Positions 11,664-25,500 are shown, counted from the first letter of the stretch. The stretch is DNA of 64,000 nucleotides from Triticum aestivum (GCF_018294505.1 NC_057807.1:271479369-271543368), one strand, 5' to 3'. The notes: generated by a model from the letters alone, not told the origin. Program-made: numbers and translations.

Positions 11664-14600
11664 GTCTCCCACTTGCACTAGAGTCAATAATCTAGTTCAC
11701 ATCAGCATGTGATTCAACACCAATATTCACATCTGTATGTGATTAATACCCATAGTTCACATCATCATGTGATCAACACCCAAAGGGTTTACTAGAGTCA
11801 ATAATCTAGTTCACATCGCTATGTGATTAACACCCAAAAGAGTACTAAGGTATGATCATGTTTTGCTCGTGAGAGAAGTTTAGTCAACGGGTCTGTCACA
11901 TTCAGAGCTGTATGTATTTTGCAAATATTCTATGTCTTCAATGCTCTGCACGGAGCTACTCTAGCTAATTGCTCCCACTTTCAATATGTATCCAGATTGA
12001 GACTTAGAGTCATCTGGATCAGTGTAAAATTTTGCACCGATGTAACTTTTACGATGAACTCTTTTATCACCTCCATAATCGAGAAACATCTCCTTAGTCC
12101 TCACTAAGGATATTATTAACCGCTGTCCAGTGATCTACTATTAGATCAAAAATGTATTCATTTGCCAAACTCAGAGCAAGGTATACAATAGGTCTGGTAC
12201 ACACCATAGCATACTTTATAGAACCTATGACTGAGGCATAGGGAATGACTTTTCATTCTCTTTCTATTTTCTGCCGTGGTCGGGATTTGAGTCTTACTCA
12301 ATTTCACACCTTGCAACACAAGCAAGAACTCCTTCTTTGACGGTTCCATTTTGAACTACTTCAAAATCTTATCAAGGTATGTACTGATTGAAAAAACTTA
12401 TCAAGCGTCTTGATATATCTATATAGATCTTGATGCTCAATGTGTAAGCAGCTTCACCAAGGTCTTTCTTTGAAAAACTCCTTTCAAACACTCCTTTATG
12501 CTTTCCGAAAAATTCTACATCATTTCCAATTAATAATATGTCATTCACATATACTTATCAGAAAGGCTGTAGTGCTCCCACTCACTTTCTTGTAAATACA
12601 GGCCTTTCCAAAAGTCTGTATAAAACCATATGCTTTGATCAACTCATCAAAGCGTATATTCCAACTCCGAGATGCTTGCACAAGTCCATTGATGGATCAC
12701 TAGAGCTTGCACATTTTGTTAGCACTTTTAGGATTAACAAAACCTTTTGGTTGCATCATATACAACTCTTTTTAAAAAATCCATTAAGCAATGCGGTTTT
12801 GACGTCCATTTGCCAGATTTCATAAAATGTGGCAATTTCTAACATGATTCGGACAGACTTAAGCATCGATACGAGTGAGAAAATCTCATCGTATTCAACA
12901 CCTTGAACTTATCGAAAACCTTTCGCAACAAGTCGAGCTTAGTAGATAGTAACACTACTATCAGTGTCTGTCTTCCTGTTGAAGATCCATTTATTTTCTA
13001 TGGCTTGCCGATCATCGGGCAAGTCAATCAAAGTCCACACTTTGTTCTCATACATGGATCCCATCTCAGATTTCATGGCCTTAAGCCATTTCGCGGAATC
13101 TGGGCTCATCATCGCTTCCTCATAGTTCATAGGTTCGCCATGGTCAAGTAACATGACCTCCAGAATAGGATTACAGTACCACTCTGGTGCGGATCTTACT
13201 CTGGTTGACCTACGAGGTTCGGTAGTAACTTGATCTGAAGTTACATGATCATCATCATTAGCTTCCTCACTAATTGGTGTAGGAATCACAGGAATAGATT
13301 TCTGTGATGAACTACTTTCTAATAAGGGAGTAGGTACAGTTATCTCATCAAGTTCTACTTTCCTCCCACTCACTTCTTTCGAGAGAAACTCTTTCTCTAG
13401 AAAGGATCCATATTAAGCAACAAAGATCTTGCCTTCAGATCTATGATAGAAGTTGTACCCAACAGTTTCCTTTGGGTTTTCTATGAAGACGCACTTTTCT
13501 GATTTGGGTCGAGCTTATCAGGTTGAAAACCTTTTTCATATAAGCATCACAACTCCAAACTTTAAGAAACGACAGCTTAGGTTTACTGTTAAACCATAGT
13601 TCATACGGTGTCATCTCAACGGATTTAGATGGTGCCCTATTAAACGTGAATGCAGCTGTCTCTAATGCATAACCCCAAAACGATAGTGGTAAACCGATAA
13701 GAGAGATCATAGATTGCACCATATCTAGTAAAGTACGATTACGACGTTCGGACACACCATTACTTTGTGGTGTTCCAGGTGGCGTGAGTTGCGAAACTAT
13801 TTCACATTGTTTCAAATAAAGACCAAACTCGTAACTCAAATATTCGTCTCCACGATCAGATCGTAGAAACTTTATTTTTCTTGTTATGATGATTTTCCAC
13901 TTCACTCTGAAATTATTTGAACTTTTCAAATGTTTCAGACTTATGTTTCATCAAGTAGATATACCCATATCTACTCAAATCATCTGTGAAGGTCAGAAAT
14001 AACGATACACGCCACGAGCCTTAACACTCATCGGATCGCATACATCGGTATGTATTATTTCCAATAAGTCAGTAGCTCGTTCCATTGTTCTGGAGAACGG
14101 AGTTTTAGTCATCTTGTCCAAAAGGTACGGTTCGCAAGCATCAAATGATTCATAACCAAGTGATTCCGAAAATCCATCTTTATGGAGTTTCTTCATGCGC
14201 ATTACACCGATATGACCCAAACGGCAGTGCCACAAATAAGTTGCACTATCATTATTAACTTTGCATCTTTTGGCATCAATATTATGATTATGTGTATCAC
14301 TACGATCGAGATCCAACAAACTATTTCATCGGGTGTATGACCATTTGAAGGTTTTATTCATGTAAACAGAACAACAATTATTCTATGACTTTAAATGAAT
14401 AACTGTATTGCAATAAACATGATAAAATCATATTCATGCTCAACGCAAACGCCAAATAACATTTATTTAGGTTTAACACTAATCGCGAAAGTATAGGGAG
14501 TGTACAATGATGATCATATCAATCTTGGAACCACTTCCAACACACATCGTCACTTCACCCTCAACTAGTTTCTGTTTATTCTGTAACTCCTGTTTCGAGT

Positions 14601-15300
14601 TACTAATCTTAGCAACCGAACAAGTATCAAATACTCAGGGGTTACTATAAACACTAGTAAGGTACACATCAATAACCTGTATATCAAATATACCCTTGTT
14701 CAGTTTGCCATCCTTCTTATCCACCAAATATTCAGGGCATTTCCGCTTCTAGTGACCATTTCCTTTGTAGTATAATCACTCAGTTTCAGGCTTTGGTCCA
14801 GCTTTGGGCTTCATCGCGAGAGTGACAACTTGCTTGCCATTCTACTTGAAGTTCCCTTTCTTTTCCTTTGCCCTTTTCTTGAAACTAGTGGTCTTGTCAA
14901 TCATCAACACTTGATGCTCTTTTCTTGATTTCTACCTTCGTCAATTTCAGCATCACGAAGAGCTCGGGAATCGTTTTCGTCATCCCTTGCATACTATAGT
15001 CCATCACGAAGTTCTAGTAATTTAGTGATGGTGACTAGAGAATTCTGTCAATCACTATCTTATCTGGAAGATTAACTCTCACTTGATTCAAGCGATTGAA
15101 GTACCCAGACAATCTGAGCACATGCTCACTAGTTGAGCGATTATCCTCCATCTTTTAGCTATAGAAATTGTTGGAGACTTCATATCTCTCAACTCGGGTA
15201 TTTGCTGGAAATATTAACTTCAACTCCTGGAACATCTCATATGGTCCATGACGTTCAAAAAGTCTTTGAAGTCCCGATTCTAAGTCGTTTAAGCATGGTG
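11664..15300 (-). pseudogene. Copia element F: degenerate gag-pol
   Basis: This is the coding part of element F, with the same order as element B but broken by many frameshifts and deletions. RNase H is largely lost (11700-12350). Reverse transcriptase traces lie at 12350-13010. The linker and start of RT at 12939-13373 is readable (DDDHVTSDQ, then WLKAMKSEMGSMYENKVW). Integrase is at 13441-14319 (CPYLLDKMTKTPFS-type segment, NGVSERRNRTLLDM, FLRSDRG). Protease, zinc knuckle and gag continue as remnants to about 15300. No intact product is possible. Confidence 0.87.
11696..11839. repeat. 30-bp tandem repeat with short palindromes next to the polypurine tract of element F
   Basis: Units starting ttcacatc occur at 11696, 11726 and 11756 with exact 30-bp spacing. 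A fourth at 11810 follows a second copy of the tract-adjacent segment actagagtcaataatctag (first copy ends at 11695). Each unit contains TCACAT, four bases, then ATGTGA, an interrupted palindrome. The matching positions in elements A and B have no such array. Confidence 0.85.
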
Positions 15301-16778
15301 CACTAAACTATCAAGTAGTCATCATATTGAGCTAGCCAAACAATCATAACGTCTACATCTGCTCCTGCAATAGGTCTGTCACCTAGCGGTGCATTAAGGA
15401 CATAATTCTTCTATGCAGCAATGAGGATAAACCTCAGATCACGGATCCATTCCGCATCATTGCTACTAACATCTTTTCAACTTAGTTTTTCTCTAGGAAC
15501 ACATATAAAAACATAGGGAAGCAAAAACATAGGGAAGTAACAACGCGAGCTATTGATCTACAACATAATTTGCAAAATACTACCAGGACTAAGTTCATGA
15601 TAAATTAAAGTTCAATTAATCGTATTACTTAAGAACTCCCACTTAGACAGACATCTCTCTAGTCATCTAAGTGATCACGTGATCCAAATCAACTAAACCA
15701 TGTCCGATCATCACGTGAGATGGAGTAGTTTTCAATGGTGAACATCACTATGTTGATCATATCTACTATATGATTCATGCTCGACCTTTCGGTCTCCATG
15801 TTCCGAGGCCATATCTGTATATGCTAGGCTCGTCAAGTTTAACCTGAGTATTCCGCGTGTGCAACTGTTTTGCACCCGTTGTATTTGAACGTAAAGCCTA
15901 TCATACCCGATCATCACGTGGTGTCTCAGCACGAAGAACTTTCGCAACGGTGCATACTCAGGGAGAACACTTCTTGATAATTAGTGAGAGATCATCTTAA
16001 AATGCTACCGTCAATCAAAGCAAGATAAGATGCATAAAGGATAAACATCACATGCAATCATTATAAGTGATATGATATGGCCATCATCATCTTGTGCTTG
16101 TGATCTCCATCTTCGAAGCACTGTCGTGATCACCATCGTCATCGGCGCAACACCTTGATCTCCATCGTAGCATCGTTGTCGTCTCGCCAATCTTATGCTT
16201 CTATGACTATCGCTACCGCTTAGTGATAAAGTAAAGCATTACAGGGCGATTGCATTATATACAACAAAGTGACAACCATATGGCTCCTGCCAGTTGCCGA
16301 TAACTTCGGTTACAAAACATGATCATCTCATACAATAAAATATAGCATCACGTCTTGACCATATCACATCACAACATGCCCTGCAAAAACAAGTTAGACG
16401 TCCTCTACTTTGTTGTTGCAAATTTTACGTGGCTGCTACGAGCTGAGCAAGAACCGTTCTTACCTACACATCAAAACCACAACGATAGTTCGTCAAGTTA
16501 GTGTTGTTTTAACCTTCGCAAGGACCGGGTGTAGCCACACTCGGTTCAACTAAAGTTGGAGAAACAGACACCCGCCAGCCACCTGTGTGCAAAGCATGTC
16601 GGTAGAACCAGTCTCGCGTAAGCGTACGCGTAATGTCGGTCCGGGCCGCTTCATCCAACAATACCGCCAAACCAAAGTATGACATGCTGGTAAGCAGTAT
16701 GACTTGTATCGCCCACAACTCACTTGTGTTCTACTCGTGCATATAACATCTACGCATAAAACCAGGCTCGGATACCAC
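15301..16778 (-). mobile_element. Copia element F: gag start remnant, leader and primer binding site
   Basis: Gag N-terminal coding remnants continue to about 15560 with breaks, followed by the untranslated leader that aligns with 7710-8941. On the minus strand a segment ending at 16778 reads TGGTATCCGAGCC, close to the initiator tRNA-Met primer binding site of plant Copia elements. I see no other gene in this stretch. Confidence 0.78.
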
Positions 16779-18506
16779 TGTAGGGGAATGTGGTAATTTC
16801 AAAAAAAATCCTACGCACACGCAAGATCATGGTGATCCATAGCAACGAGAGGGGATAGTGTTGTCTACGTACCCTCGTAGACCCAAAGCGGAAGCGTTAG
16901 AACAACGCGGTTGATGTAGTCGTACGTCTTCATGGCCCGACCGATCAAGCACCGAAACTACCGCACCTCCGAGTTCTAGCACACGTTCAGCTCAATGACG
17001 TCCCTCGAACTCTGATCCAGCCGAGTGTCGAGGGAGAGTTCCGTCAGTACGACGGCGTGGTGATGATCTTGATGTTCTACCGTCGCAGGGCTTCGCCTAA
17101 GCACCGCGACGATATTATCGAGGTGGGCTATGGTGGAGGGGGGCACCGCACACGGCTAAGAGATCCAAGGGATCAATTGTTGTTGTGCCTAGAGGTGCCC
17201 CCCTGCCCCCGTATATAAAGGATCAAGGGGGAGGGAGCGTCCGGCCAGGAGGAGGCGCGCCAAGGAGGAGTCCTACTCCCACCGGGAGTAGGATTCCCCC
17301 TCCCCCTTCCAAGTAGTAGGAGTAGGAGTCAAGGAAAGGGGGAAGAGAAGAGAAGGAAGGAGGGGGCGCAGCCCCTCCCCCTAGTCCAATTCGGACTAGG
17401 CCTTGGGGGGCGCCCAGCCTCTCCTCTTTCTTTCCCCTAAAGCCCAATAAGGCTCATATACTCCTCGGCGAATTCCCGTAACTCTTCGATACTCCGAAAA
17501 ATACCCGAATCACTCGAAACCTTTCCGAACTCCGAATATAGTCGTCCAATATATCGATCTTTATGTCTCGACCATTGCGAGACTCCTCGTCATGTCCCCG
17601 ATCTCATCCGGGACTTCGAACTCGTTCGATACATCAAAACTCATAAACTCATAATATAACTGTCATCGAAACCTTAAGCGTGCGGACCATACGGGTTCGA
17701 GAATAATGTAGACATGACTGAGACACGTCTCCGGTCAATAACCAATAGTGGAACCTGGATGCTCATATTTGCTCCCACATATTCTATGAAGATCTTTAAC
17801 GGTCAAACCGCATAACAACATACGTTGTTCCCGTTGTCATCGGTATGTTACTTGTCCGAGATTCGATCGCCGGTATCTCAATACCTAGTTCAATCTCATT
17901 ACCGACAAGTCTCTTTACTCGTTCCGTAATACATCATCCCGCAACGAACTCATTAGTTGCAATGCTTGCAAGGCTTAAGTGATGTGCATTACCGAGAGGG
18001 CCCAGAGATATCTCTCCGACAATCGGAGTGACAAATCCTAATCTCGAAATACGCCAACCCAACATGTACCTTCGGAGACACCTGTAGAGCTCCTTTATAA
18101 TCACCCAGTTACGTTGTGACGTTTGGTAGCACACAAAGTGTTCCTCCGGTAAACGGGAGTTGCATAATCTCATAGTCATAGGAACATGTATAAGTCATGA
18201 AGAAAGCAACAGCAACATACTAAACGATCGTGTGCTAAGCTAACGGAATGGGTCATGTCAATCATTCTCCTAATGATGTGATCCCGTTAATCAAATGACA
18301 ACTCATGTCTATGGCTAGGAAACATAACCATCTTTGATCAACGAGCTAGTCAAGTAGAGGCATACTAGTGACAATCTGTTTGTCTATGTATTCACACATG
18401 TATTATGTTTCCGGTTAATACAATTCTAGCATGAATAATAAACATTTATCATAAATAAGGAAATAAATAATAACTTTATTATTGCCTCTAGGGCATATTT
18501 CCTTCA
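16779..18506 (-). mobile_element. 5' LTR of Copia element F
   Basis: A 1728-bp LTR begins tgtaggggaatg and ends catatttccttca, matching the LTR at 9942-11663. It has the pyrimidine/purine runs near 17270-17400 and a tatataaagg motif near 17212. The 5-bp duplication tgatg follows at 18507-18511. Because the element reads on the minus strand, this right-hand copy is the promoter-bearing LTR. Confidence 0.92.
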
Positions 18507-18511
18507 TGATG

Positions 18512-19637
18512 TATGTCAGAGAGTGAAGGCAGAGCATCAGAAGCCAGCTGGATTGTTACAGCCATTGCCGATACCCGAATGGAAGTGGGATAAACTAGGC
18601 ATGGATTTTATCATGGGATTGCCCAGGACTCGTTCAGGCTATGACTCGATATGGGTTGTAATCGATCATTTGACGAAGATAGCTCATTTCATCCAAGTGA
18701 AGACCACTTACACCAGTGCTAAGGTGGCAAAGATATACATGACCAGGATCGTATGTCTGGATGGAGTTCCAAGGACCACTGTATCAGATAGAGGAACCCA
18801 TTTTACCTCAAGGTTCTGGAATCAGTTGCATGAAACTTTGGGTATTAGGCTAGAGTTCAGTACAACCTTTCATCCACAGATAGATGGACAGACCGAGAGA
18901 GTCAATCAGATTCTGGAGGACATGTTGAGAGCTTGTGCGCTAGATTATGGATCTAGTTGGGATGACAATTTGCCATATGCAGAGTTCTCTTACAACAACA
19001 GCTATCAAGCCAGTTTGAAGATGGCCCCTTTTGACGCATTGTACGGAACGAGGTGCAGGACACCGTTACACTGTTGTTATGGGATGAAGTTGGAGACCAT
19101 CAGTTTTTTGGACCTGATTTGATTAAAGAGTCTGAAGAGAAGGTTAAGTTGATTCGCGATAGACTCAAGGTAGCCCAGTCCAGGCAGAAGAGCTATGCGG
19201 ATTCTAAACGCAAGGAGATAGTTTACGAAGTCGGAGACAGAGTGTATCTTCGTGTGTCCCCACTTCGAGGAGTTAAACGCTTTGGAGTTAAGGGAAAGTT
19301 AGCACCATGTTATGTGGGACCATACAAGATTTTGGAACGTATGGGAGAAGTTGCTTACAAGTTGGAATTGCCCGAAGGATTGTTAGGAGTTCACGATGTG
19401 TTCCACGTTTCCCAGCTGAAGAAGTGCCATGCAAAGATGGCTGATATTCCTCTAAGAGATACAGTGCCACTGGAAGCGATTCAGTTGGATACCGATTTGA
19501 CCTACGAGGAGAAACAAGTGAAGATTCTCAAGTTTGCCAGCCAAGTCACCCGCAGCAAGGTTATCAAGTTTTGCAAAGTTCAGTGGAGCCACCATGCCGA
19601 GTATGAAGCCACCTGGGAACGAGAGGAAGACCTATAG
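18512..19637 (+). pseudogene. Gypsy chromovirus integrase with C-terminal chromodomain-like end
   Basis: This continues the Gypsy polyprotein broken at 9941. It starts in the zinc finger, then shows the integrase core: KWDKLGMDFIMGLP, WVVIDHLTKIAHFI (first Asp pair), VSDRGTHFTSRFW and QTERVNQILEDMLRAC with the Glu. The C-terminal module has LRVSPLRGVKRFG and GPYKILERMGEVAYKLELP, then GVHDVFHVSQLKKC. The last part (KVQWSHHAEYEATWE) resembles the chromodomain of Tekay-type chromoviruses. A frameshift near 19060-19106 disrupts the product between the core and the C-terminal module. Confidence 0.9.
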
Positions 19638-19693
19638 AAGGATCACCCTCACCTATTTTCTAGCCAAAACGAATCTCGAGGGCGAGATTCATC

Positions 19694-22325
19694 TTAAGGG
19701 GGGTAGGTTTGTAACATCCCAAATTTTCAATTTGGAATATTATACATTAGAACATCATTGCATATCATATTTTATTGCATTTTGGCTTGATCCGAGAAAT
19801 TCTACACAACTCAAGAACCCACGGAGAGAGTTGGGGATTTCGTTATTTTCATATTTGAGTTTTCTCAAATTTTGAAAAGAGGATCGTTTGATTTTAATTA
19901 TTTTTCTCTTAGAATATTTCTTTTATGAAAATAAAAGAGAGGGGATAAAATGACTTCCCCAAAATAAAGAAACATTGGAGGTTAAGTATTAAAATCAAAT
20001 AAGAATTTTATTCGGAGTTTTATCGCTATTTTATTTGAATTAGAAAAAATATGCGTTTTTCAAAATTGCATTAGAGGCCCAAATAAATGTTCACTTTGTC
20101 CGCTATATTTTTAGAGAACGGGGAAAATTTATTTCAGGTTTTTTGGAGTCCGTTTAGTTTTTTTCGTTTTTCTGCACGGAACTATTTAAAAAAAATCAAC
20201 CGAACTTACGGGCCGTGGGCGACCCGGACTCCCGCTGCCCCGGGCCTTATAAGCCGCGCCCCCGACCCCGCGCCGCCATCGCGACGTCCCAGTCCCGCTA
20301 CCAAAACCCTAAACCTAACCCTCGGCGCCGACCCCGCCGACCGTCGCCGCCGACCCCGCCCGCCGCCGCTGGACGCCGCCTCGCTGGAGTTGCCCGCCGC
20401 CGCCGCCGACACGTGTCCCGAGGTAGCCGCCGGTTTTCGTTAGAAAACCGTATGTTTTTTTAGAAACCTCGGTTAATTCTTTTTAGAACGGTTTTTATTT
20501 TTTTCCCGGTTTAGTTATTTAGCGAACGCCTGTTCGTACGTTCGTTTTAACGAACGGTTTTCACCCGTTAGCCGCAAACAACGAACGCTCGTAAGTTAGC
20601 CTGTTCGTCAGTTTTTCTTTTTCCAGGGATTTTCCGCGATTATTTTTTATCGCGATTTCTGCCCTTATTTTCGTTTTAGTTTATCTTTTCGCTTGTTTAT
20701 CGGAATCAGGCGAATCAAGCGCCTTGATCTTCGTCTCGAAACCCTCTTTCTGTTTAACCAACTTGAACAAGATTTTGCTACTGTAAAATTTGACCGAAGT
20801 CCAGATTAGTAAGGGGATCTTGTTTCTTTCGCAGTTTGAGTTTCATTGCTTCGTTTGATTTGATTCTTTTTGCAAACTGGAGTTCTTAAGTTAAACTTTC
20901 TGGTTAGATCTCTTATTTGAGTTTTACCCGTGCTTCTAGTTGAGTGCTTATTATATGCTTGTTTGTTTGTGATAGAGTACCCGGAGTGCGAAGCATGCTA
21001 CTACGAGTCTCTAGGTTTCACGGATCATCAGCAAGGCAAGTAACACTTTGATCATACTCTTTACTACCCAGTTTTATTGCATTAGATCAATCCTTAAACA
21101 ATTGCATGGTTAGGATCTGATTAACATGTGGGTTTTGGGAAGTTGATGAGGTAGTACATATTGCCCCGTTTATTATCAAACCTTGGGAGTTATTTATACG
21201 TTGCTTATATTGCTATGCTATGCTCGTAGACGTGGTTTGGTTCGAGTGATTCATGACAAATGTGAGTGTTGATACTTAATGGTTAACTTAAGGTAGCTAC
21301 TTTAATATACATCTGGGTGGATTGCTTGAAGGCACCCTGGAGTACCCAGTGGTTGTCAGGGCACCTGGAGAATCCAGTGTTGTCCTAGGTTATCCCGAAG
21401 TACCCGTGTGATCATCCTACAGTCCGACACTCAGGATCAAAGGGATCATAAGATTATTCATGCTAGAAACTTCCGTGTGCAGCCACAAGCTATTACGGGC
21501 TCTAGCATAGTTGAGTATGTTGCAAGACCTCTTTCAGTGGTGGGTAGCAGATGTAGGGGAAAATAGGTGTAACTGTCCACCCAGAGTAAAGAGTTATTGT
21601 TTCAGAAAGACTGTATCTCGATTCTCCGACCATGGATGTATTCGAGTCTTGTGGGGAAAAGTGTGCAAACCTCTGCAGAGTGTATAAACTAATCATGGTT
21701 AGCCGTGTCCCCAGTTATGGACGTCTTGAGTATCTAGTTCTTGGATTATCATGTTGATCTCATCACTTTTAATATAATTTGATTGGGTTTAATGATGATG
21801 TTTAATTGGGATTGAGTTGGAGGAACGTTCTCAATGTTTAACAACCACCATGATAGTTAAATAAAATTTACTCCTTTGTTGTAGGGAAAAACTGGCTTTA
21901 TGCAAAACTGTAACCATAGAGCTTTCCACCAGCCATATATGCATGTAGTGATAGCATTTATTCTGTTCATTACTCTCTTGTGTTACATTGCCAGCATATT
22001 CCATGTGCTGACCCGTTTCAGGCTGCAACGTTCATGTTGCAGACTTTCCAAACAACGAGTAAGGTGTCATAGGTCATTGTTTTTCACTCAATGATGCCGT
22101 TGGAGTTGATGGACTCTCTTTATCTTCCAAGCCTTCCGATGTTATCGCTTTTAGTTGGCCTTAAGCCATATTTATTGTAATAAGTTCTCTTTTGAGACAT
22201 TAGATGTAATAAGTGTGTGATTGCTACTCTGTTATAAATCCTCAAGTACTGTGCGTGTCAGCATTACCGATCCAGGGATGACACTGATGCACAGAGATCA
22301 GACTGTTTGAGGTCTGGTCGCTACA
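19694..22325 (+). mobile_element. Polypurine tract and 3' LTR of the Gypsy chromovirus
   Basis: The purine-rich tract taaggggggtaggtt lies just before a 2616-bp LTR (19710-22325) that begins tgtaacatccc and ends gtcgctaca. It is the same family as the solo LTR at 4836-7420 but in the opposite orientation. The next five bases are atgtg; a partner duplication cannot be tested because the 5' end of this element is lost. GC-rich frames around 20087-20463 are inside the LTR and are not genes. Confidence 0.92.
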
Positions 22326-24050
22326 ATGTGTGTTTCCCCTATGTAATTGGATGCTGCCACCCAATTATGCTTCATGGTTGAAACATCCTCGGAAGATGTG
22401 TTCCCCTACATGTAATGGATCAGGACTTTTTTTTATTGAGCCAATGGACCAAAACCTTGAAAATGTATACTATGTAACATATTAGGTGTGTCTCCTCTCC
22501 CTAGGTAGAAAAGTTCTCTCCTGCTTGATCGATTAGGTATTTAGGTCTGTGCAATTGATTCTCTTATAGCCTACACATGAATGGCCTTTCACACACGAAC
22601 TAAAATACATAACGCAACTTAACTCACGAAGGTGCACCCTAGATTCTAGTTACATAATAATGTGCATGCACATTCGACAAGAACCTAAGGATTCACCACA
22701 ATTAATTGTTGTTGGTTTTACCACTCTTTCCATGAGCACTTTGCCAGAAAAATATGGTCGACATATTTACAAAGTGAAAAAAATATCAGCATTGTAACAC
22801 AGGATGTTACTAGGGTAGTACATACTTAGTATTGGAAGCATCACGCCTATGGTGTTCAACTTTGTTCAGTAATGAAATCTTAGAGGTTATCTTGTCTAGA
22901 ATATAAATATTCACAAACACCATTTATACCGAAGAATGTCACATAGCACTTTCATCGTTACTAAATTATGCACGAGCATCATTTTCAATGGCTTTCTTCA
23001 TCTTAGTGCTATATGAACCATTCAAACATAAATGTTCCACCCATTTTAGACATCACTTAAACATACAAAATTTTAGACCCAAAAGCGTCCTCGCACATTT
23101 TAAAATTTATTTAGGTAATATAGAAAACATTTTGGAAAAACCAACCATCTTGTTTTGATTATTATGCCATGCCTTTGGATACACACGACGAAGGCAAAAT
23201 CTTACACCAAAAGGCAAAGGAAATACATGTGTCTCGTGAAAAAACTTTTTGGATGAATATGTGAATTGCATAATGATTCCAACAAAATATCAGGTCTTCC
23301 TCAATCTAGGGAGCTTACAACAACTACAATTCTAGCTCTGACTCAAAATTTCAAATTCCATCAACTATATTAGTTACTTCTAGTTCTACATTGTTCCGTT
23401 GCAATTCAAATGTGTCCAACCCATCTATATAACAATACAATGTGCCATGTATAATTTGTTCTGAATAGATTGCAACATTACAATGAAGAGTCATTATTGT
23501 GCCATATTTACCTACACAAACTATAACCAGATAATGAATCAATTATCATTGTTATTTTTTTGGAGCAATGTTGTTGCACCGTATTAATGCACACCAACCA
23601 TTGTGTACTGGCTTATCACTAAAAGTTATGATGAAACATCCCTATTACACTACATGGATTTATAAAACATATTATAGTATTGTGAAGCCATTTTTCTTTA
23701 CCCAGAACTGTAGAACAATCGTTCCAGGGCAACTTTAATAAATAAATAGGATGTAGATGGAAAACTAATGACTAATGTACATGAAAAACAGACAAAAGAC
23801 ATCAAAAGCTATTTAGAAAAACCTAGTTACCTAGTGAGTGAGTGGCGCAAAAGATGCCCTTTTGGTCTGATGAACCAACAAAGCTAATTCATCTTTAAAT
23901 ATCTTCTCGCATGCGTATAATCTCAGCTCTCTCTCCTCTTGAAAATATTGTCGTTACAACAAATTCATATACTTTAGTAGACAAGAATGATTAATTCCTC
24001 GAATAATGTCACTGCTAGTTGTTGATTTGAGAGGTTTGCATGGAGATTAT
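22326..24050. other. AT-rich intergenic stretch, nothing recognised
   Basis: I see no convincing coding region, LTR, inverted-repeat element or RNA gene here. Open frames are short and lack family motifs. The lower part could be the 3' end of the decayed LINE that is recognisable from about 24.5 kb. Confidence 0.5.
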
Positions 24051-24554
24051 CTGAAACTTTGGCGACCAAGGCATTAGTATGACTAGCAACGTTGGGTGAA
24101 GTTGCATGATAGTAAGTGGTATATGCATTCTAAATGTGGGCTCACATGACACTCATTTAAGGGAAGATAAAAGATATTTTGTTGAAGAAGTTGTCGAGGG
24201 TCCAATCTATCCATCAGCGATGGGCAAAATTTTATTATTAAGTATTCTCCGTGCACATGTCTTCCATTTTCCAAGTGATGGAAACTGGGGTATCATGATT
24301 TCAGACTAGAAATTTCTATGCTCGGGGAGTCGAGAAATTAGGCCCCCATGTATATATCCATGTATCATCGTCTTGGGAGACCCGTAGAATCCCACCATTT
24401 TGTAGGAGAAGCAGAAACTAAGCATATGCACTTTGGGATATAGGTGAGATGAAAAAGATCAACCAAGTCCTCCTAATACAAGACATACTCGATTGTAGAA
24501 ATTTCATTTATCACAAAAGAGTGCAACTACGCCATTTCAATGAAAAGCTTGGGG

Positions 24555-25500
24555 TCAATCAATTATCTTCCCAAAGCAGAATTGGGTTGCCATTTTTGAC
24601 GTTGCATCTAGATATCTCTTTAAAGATGGCATTAACCTAATGGTGTCTCTCTGCCAGAAAGAGTCATCAACAGCAATAGTCATGGAGGGCTGCTGGGATA
24701 ATGCAATTCCCAAAGCAAATTCAACCAAGAGATATGAAAGGCGATTGTAAAACTTGTGATGGTTTTTCAGAGTGAAACAAATATTTTGCTTTAAATGATC
24801 TAGAATTCTAGTTCTTCTTCTGTTTGGGGCCTTCAAACTAGCTCCTACACTGTCAGGGGCGGATTCTTTTTGTTATATCCTAACACCTACATAACAAATG
24901 CTTTCCATATTGATCTAATTACTTAATAATCCCTTTTGGCAGCATGAAGGTACACATGTCAAACACGAGGGGGGGGGTGAGAGAACTGAATTCACTAATT
25001 GCAATCTGGATGCATTGGTTAGGAAATCATACCAACATGCCAATCTCCTTTCAAATGTTTGAACTAGGGGAAGTACCTCATGAACCCTTGGTTTAGTTAA
25101 TTAGACCCAAAGGCAACCATAAGTATGTAAAAGGTAGAGCACTAAGCTGGCAATTTAGGTCTTTAGTTAGATGTAAAGACTTGACCTCATCCACATTGAC
25201 TGGAATGGAAAAATATTTGTGAAAATTAACATTAAGCCTTGCTGAAAGACCGGAATCTTCCAATAATCGATGCAAGTGTCTAACTGGAGCAATATCTGCA
25301 TACATACTGACTAGAGTATTGTTTGTATATGCCCTGTTGAGTACTCAAGCGGCGACGTCAACTGAGTCGGTCTCTGCAAATGATGTTTTTTCATGGCTCT
25401 GTTAACAATATAGACCGAAGGGGTCTACAACTAAGACAAATAACAAAGGTGATAAAGGATATCCTTATCTAACTCTCCTCTTGCAATTTAAAACTTGCCA
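24555..25500 (-). pseudogene. Degenerate LINE reverse transcriptase remnant
   Basis: On the minus strand, several frames carry traces of a plant LINE polymerase. Near 25400-25500 the translation contains GYPLSPLLFVLVVDP, matching the conserved GDPLSPLLF motif. At 25093-25305 there are YAD, SGLSARLNVNFHKYFSIPVNVDE and LPFTYLWLPLGL, the last resembling the LPFTYLGLPLG motif. At 24555-24836 a Trp/Phe-containing stretch resembles the C-terminal region. Stops and shifts are frequent and no poly(A) tail or target duplication was found. The extent is approximate. Confidence 0.6.

Noticed and set aside
20087..20463. GC-rich frames near a ggccttataa-like motif
   Set aside because: They are inside the Gypsy 3' LTR. 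The GC-rich block may be promoter or leader sequence; there is no protein family motif.
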